Shown here: in pieces, positions 63,303-64,000 of the stretch
Position numbering within the stretch: position 1 is the stretch's first letter
How the letters are laid out: each line of letters opens with the position of its first letter
NCBI RefSeq assembly: GCF_002646595.1
Contig: NZ_PDUD01000023.1
Span: 124,001-188,000, forward strand
Length of the DNA: 64,000 nt
Source: Flavilitoribacter nigricans DSM 23189 = NBRC 102662
Lineage (GTDB): Bacteria > Bacteroidota > Bacteroidia > Chitinophagales > Saprospiraceae
Direction of reading: 5' to 3'
Position numbers and translations under genes: made by a program
The notes under the pieces: generated by a model
What the model saw: the letters and a program-made list of their open reading frames with translations, nothing else
What the model was told of the DNA's origin: nothing
Databases searched by the model: none

Positions 63303-63716
63303 ATGAAAACACTCAGAATTTTATTTCTAGCCTTGGGCTTATTCGGAATGATTGGCTTCACTACTTCTTGCGACAACGACACCAAAGCTGAAGAACAAAT
63401 GGAAGAAGCCGGTGACGAAATCTCAGATGCTTTCCGCACTGAAAGAGAAGAACTGCAAGCCGACCTTCGTGAAGCACGTCAGGATGTCGATGAAAAATTG
63501 GCTGAACTGCGCGCCGAGTTGAACGAAGCCGGAGAAGACACCAAAGAAGAAATCAACGAACAGATCTCTAAACTGGAGAAATGGGGTGATGAAATCGATC
63601 GCGACATGGAGCGTGTAGCTCAGAGTGCCGAGAACGGTTGGGAAAACCTCAAAGGTAACATCCGCGAATCCCTGGACGAAATGGAAGATGCCTGGGACGA
63701 CGCTTTTGATTCCTAA
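63303..63716 (+). CDS. Coiled-coil lipoprotein
   Basis: 137 residues. The lipobox FTTSC ends near residue 23. The rest is an acidic helical stretch (EREELQADLREARQDVDEKL) similar to sll1862-like or YtxH-associated stress lipoproteins, with a final WENLKGNIRESLDEMEDAW helix. It is probably anchored in the inner or outer membrane facing the periplasm. It is followed by a strong terminator. Confidence 0.7.
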   Translation: MKTLRILFLALGLFGMIGFTTSCDNDTKAEEQMEEAGDEISDAFRTEREELQADLREARQDVDEKLAELRAELNEAGEDTKEEINEQISKLEKWGDEIDRDMERVAQSAENGWENLKGNIRESLDEMEDAWDDAFDS

Positions 63717-63798
63717 TCCGGTTTAGGAACCGAATCAAACACTAACGAACGATAAAATTGAGAGGCATAAAAGTAGCATTCTCAATCTCATCAACTAT

Positions 63799-63837
63799 AT
63801 TGCTGGATTCCTGTTAGGGATTCAGCAATTTTTTTTT
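63799..63837 (+). terminator. Terminator running into the next start codon
   Basis: ATTGCTGGATTCC and GGGATTCAGCAAT pair over 13 bp (two G-T wobbles), 5-base loop, then nine Ts. The next gene's ATG is at 63840, two bases behind the T-run. Confidence 0.85.
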
Positions 63838-63839
63838 GT

Positions 63840-64000
63840 ATGCTTACCAAACTGAAGAATCAGCTTTTACAAAGCTACCACAACATACGCAATAGTATCG
63901 GTGCCTATCCGGCCCTGATCGCTTTGGTATTTTCCCTGGCCGCAGGAATTCTGCTTACCGTAGAAACGCCGGAACTGACCGAGGAGATCAAACAAAAGGC
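63840..64000 (+). CDS. DUF2254-like membrane protein, 3' partial
   Basis: 53 residues visible before the right edge. A basic start and one hydrophobic segment (YPALIALVFSLAAGILLTV) resemble the N-terminus of DUF2254 membrane proteins. The start codon directly follows the preceding terminator, leaving no room for a ribosome-binding site. Confidence 0.5.
   Translation, partial: MLTKLKNQLLQSYHNIRNSIGAYPALIALVFSLAAGILLTVETPELTEEIKQK

Overview
The window comes from a Bacteroidota chromosome, most likely a Saprospiria (Lewinella-like) or related marine heterotroph. This is inferred from several things. There is an alternative complex III plus cytochrome oxidase operon in the Bacteroidota order. 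There is a C-terminal type IX secretion sorting domain of the gliding-motility (CHU_C) kind, several small outer-membrane beta-barrels, a ParA-ParB-DUF5683 block, and promoters of the Bacteroidota TAnnTTTG type. Most genes are moderately GC-rich. All calls were read by eye from sequence and translation; no database search was run.

Layout. 1-12.6 kb (+) is one respiratory block: actC (cut by the window edge), actD, actE, actF, oxidase subunits II and I, heme O synthase, two subunit III genes, subunit IV, then a terminator. It is followed by a small maturation-like group: a SCO-like protein with no cysteine at all, a DUF420 protein carrying a perfect EF-hand loop, and a mini-protein with a periplasmic CPMC motif. 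Together these would move electrons from menaquinol through cytochrome c to oxygen and assemble the oxidase. 13-31 kb is mixed housekeeping: two small barrels, an M32 carboxypeptidase and a cystathionine beta-synthase, a LysM protein, a TolB-like lipoprotein, a GH1 glycosidase, a PorV/PorQ-like barrel, a COG2509 flavoprotein, KdsA, an IscS-lipoprotein-IscA cluster, a short MutA and a MocA-like nucleotidyltransferase. 31-46 kb has a hydrolase, a protein with an N-terminal OmpA domain and a tyrosine-heptad coiled coil, a 230-bp tandem duplication, the parAB block, an S9 peptidase, a fused hydratase/hydroxyacyl-CoA dehydrogenase and a T9SS cargo protein. 46.9-54.5 kb has pnp, rpsO, a low-GC group of orphan genes, a SlyD-like isomerase and etfBA. 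54.6-64 kb looks like an envelope and stress region: two DUF2383 four-helix proteins, MscS, BrkB, an AI-2E-type permease, an ECF sigma factor behind a sigma-54-like promoter, topoisomerase IB, small membrane proteins and lipoproteins, and the start of a DUF2254-like membrane protein.

No tRNA, rRNA, CRISPR array, insertion sequence or phage gene was seen. The intergenic DNA is unusually structured. It has many long perfect or near-perfect hairpins, some sharing ends or showing compensatory changes, and several degenerate arrays with exact 7- or 8-base periodicity. These, with the cysteine-free SCO/DUF420-EF-hand/CPMC trio, are the most interesting items in the window.
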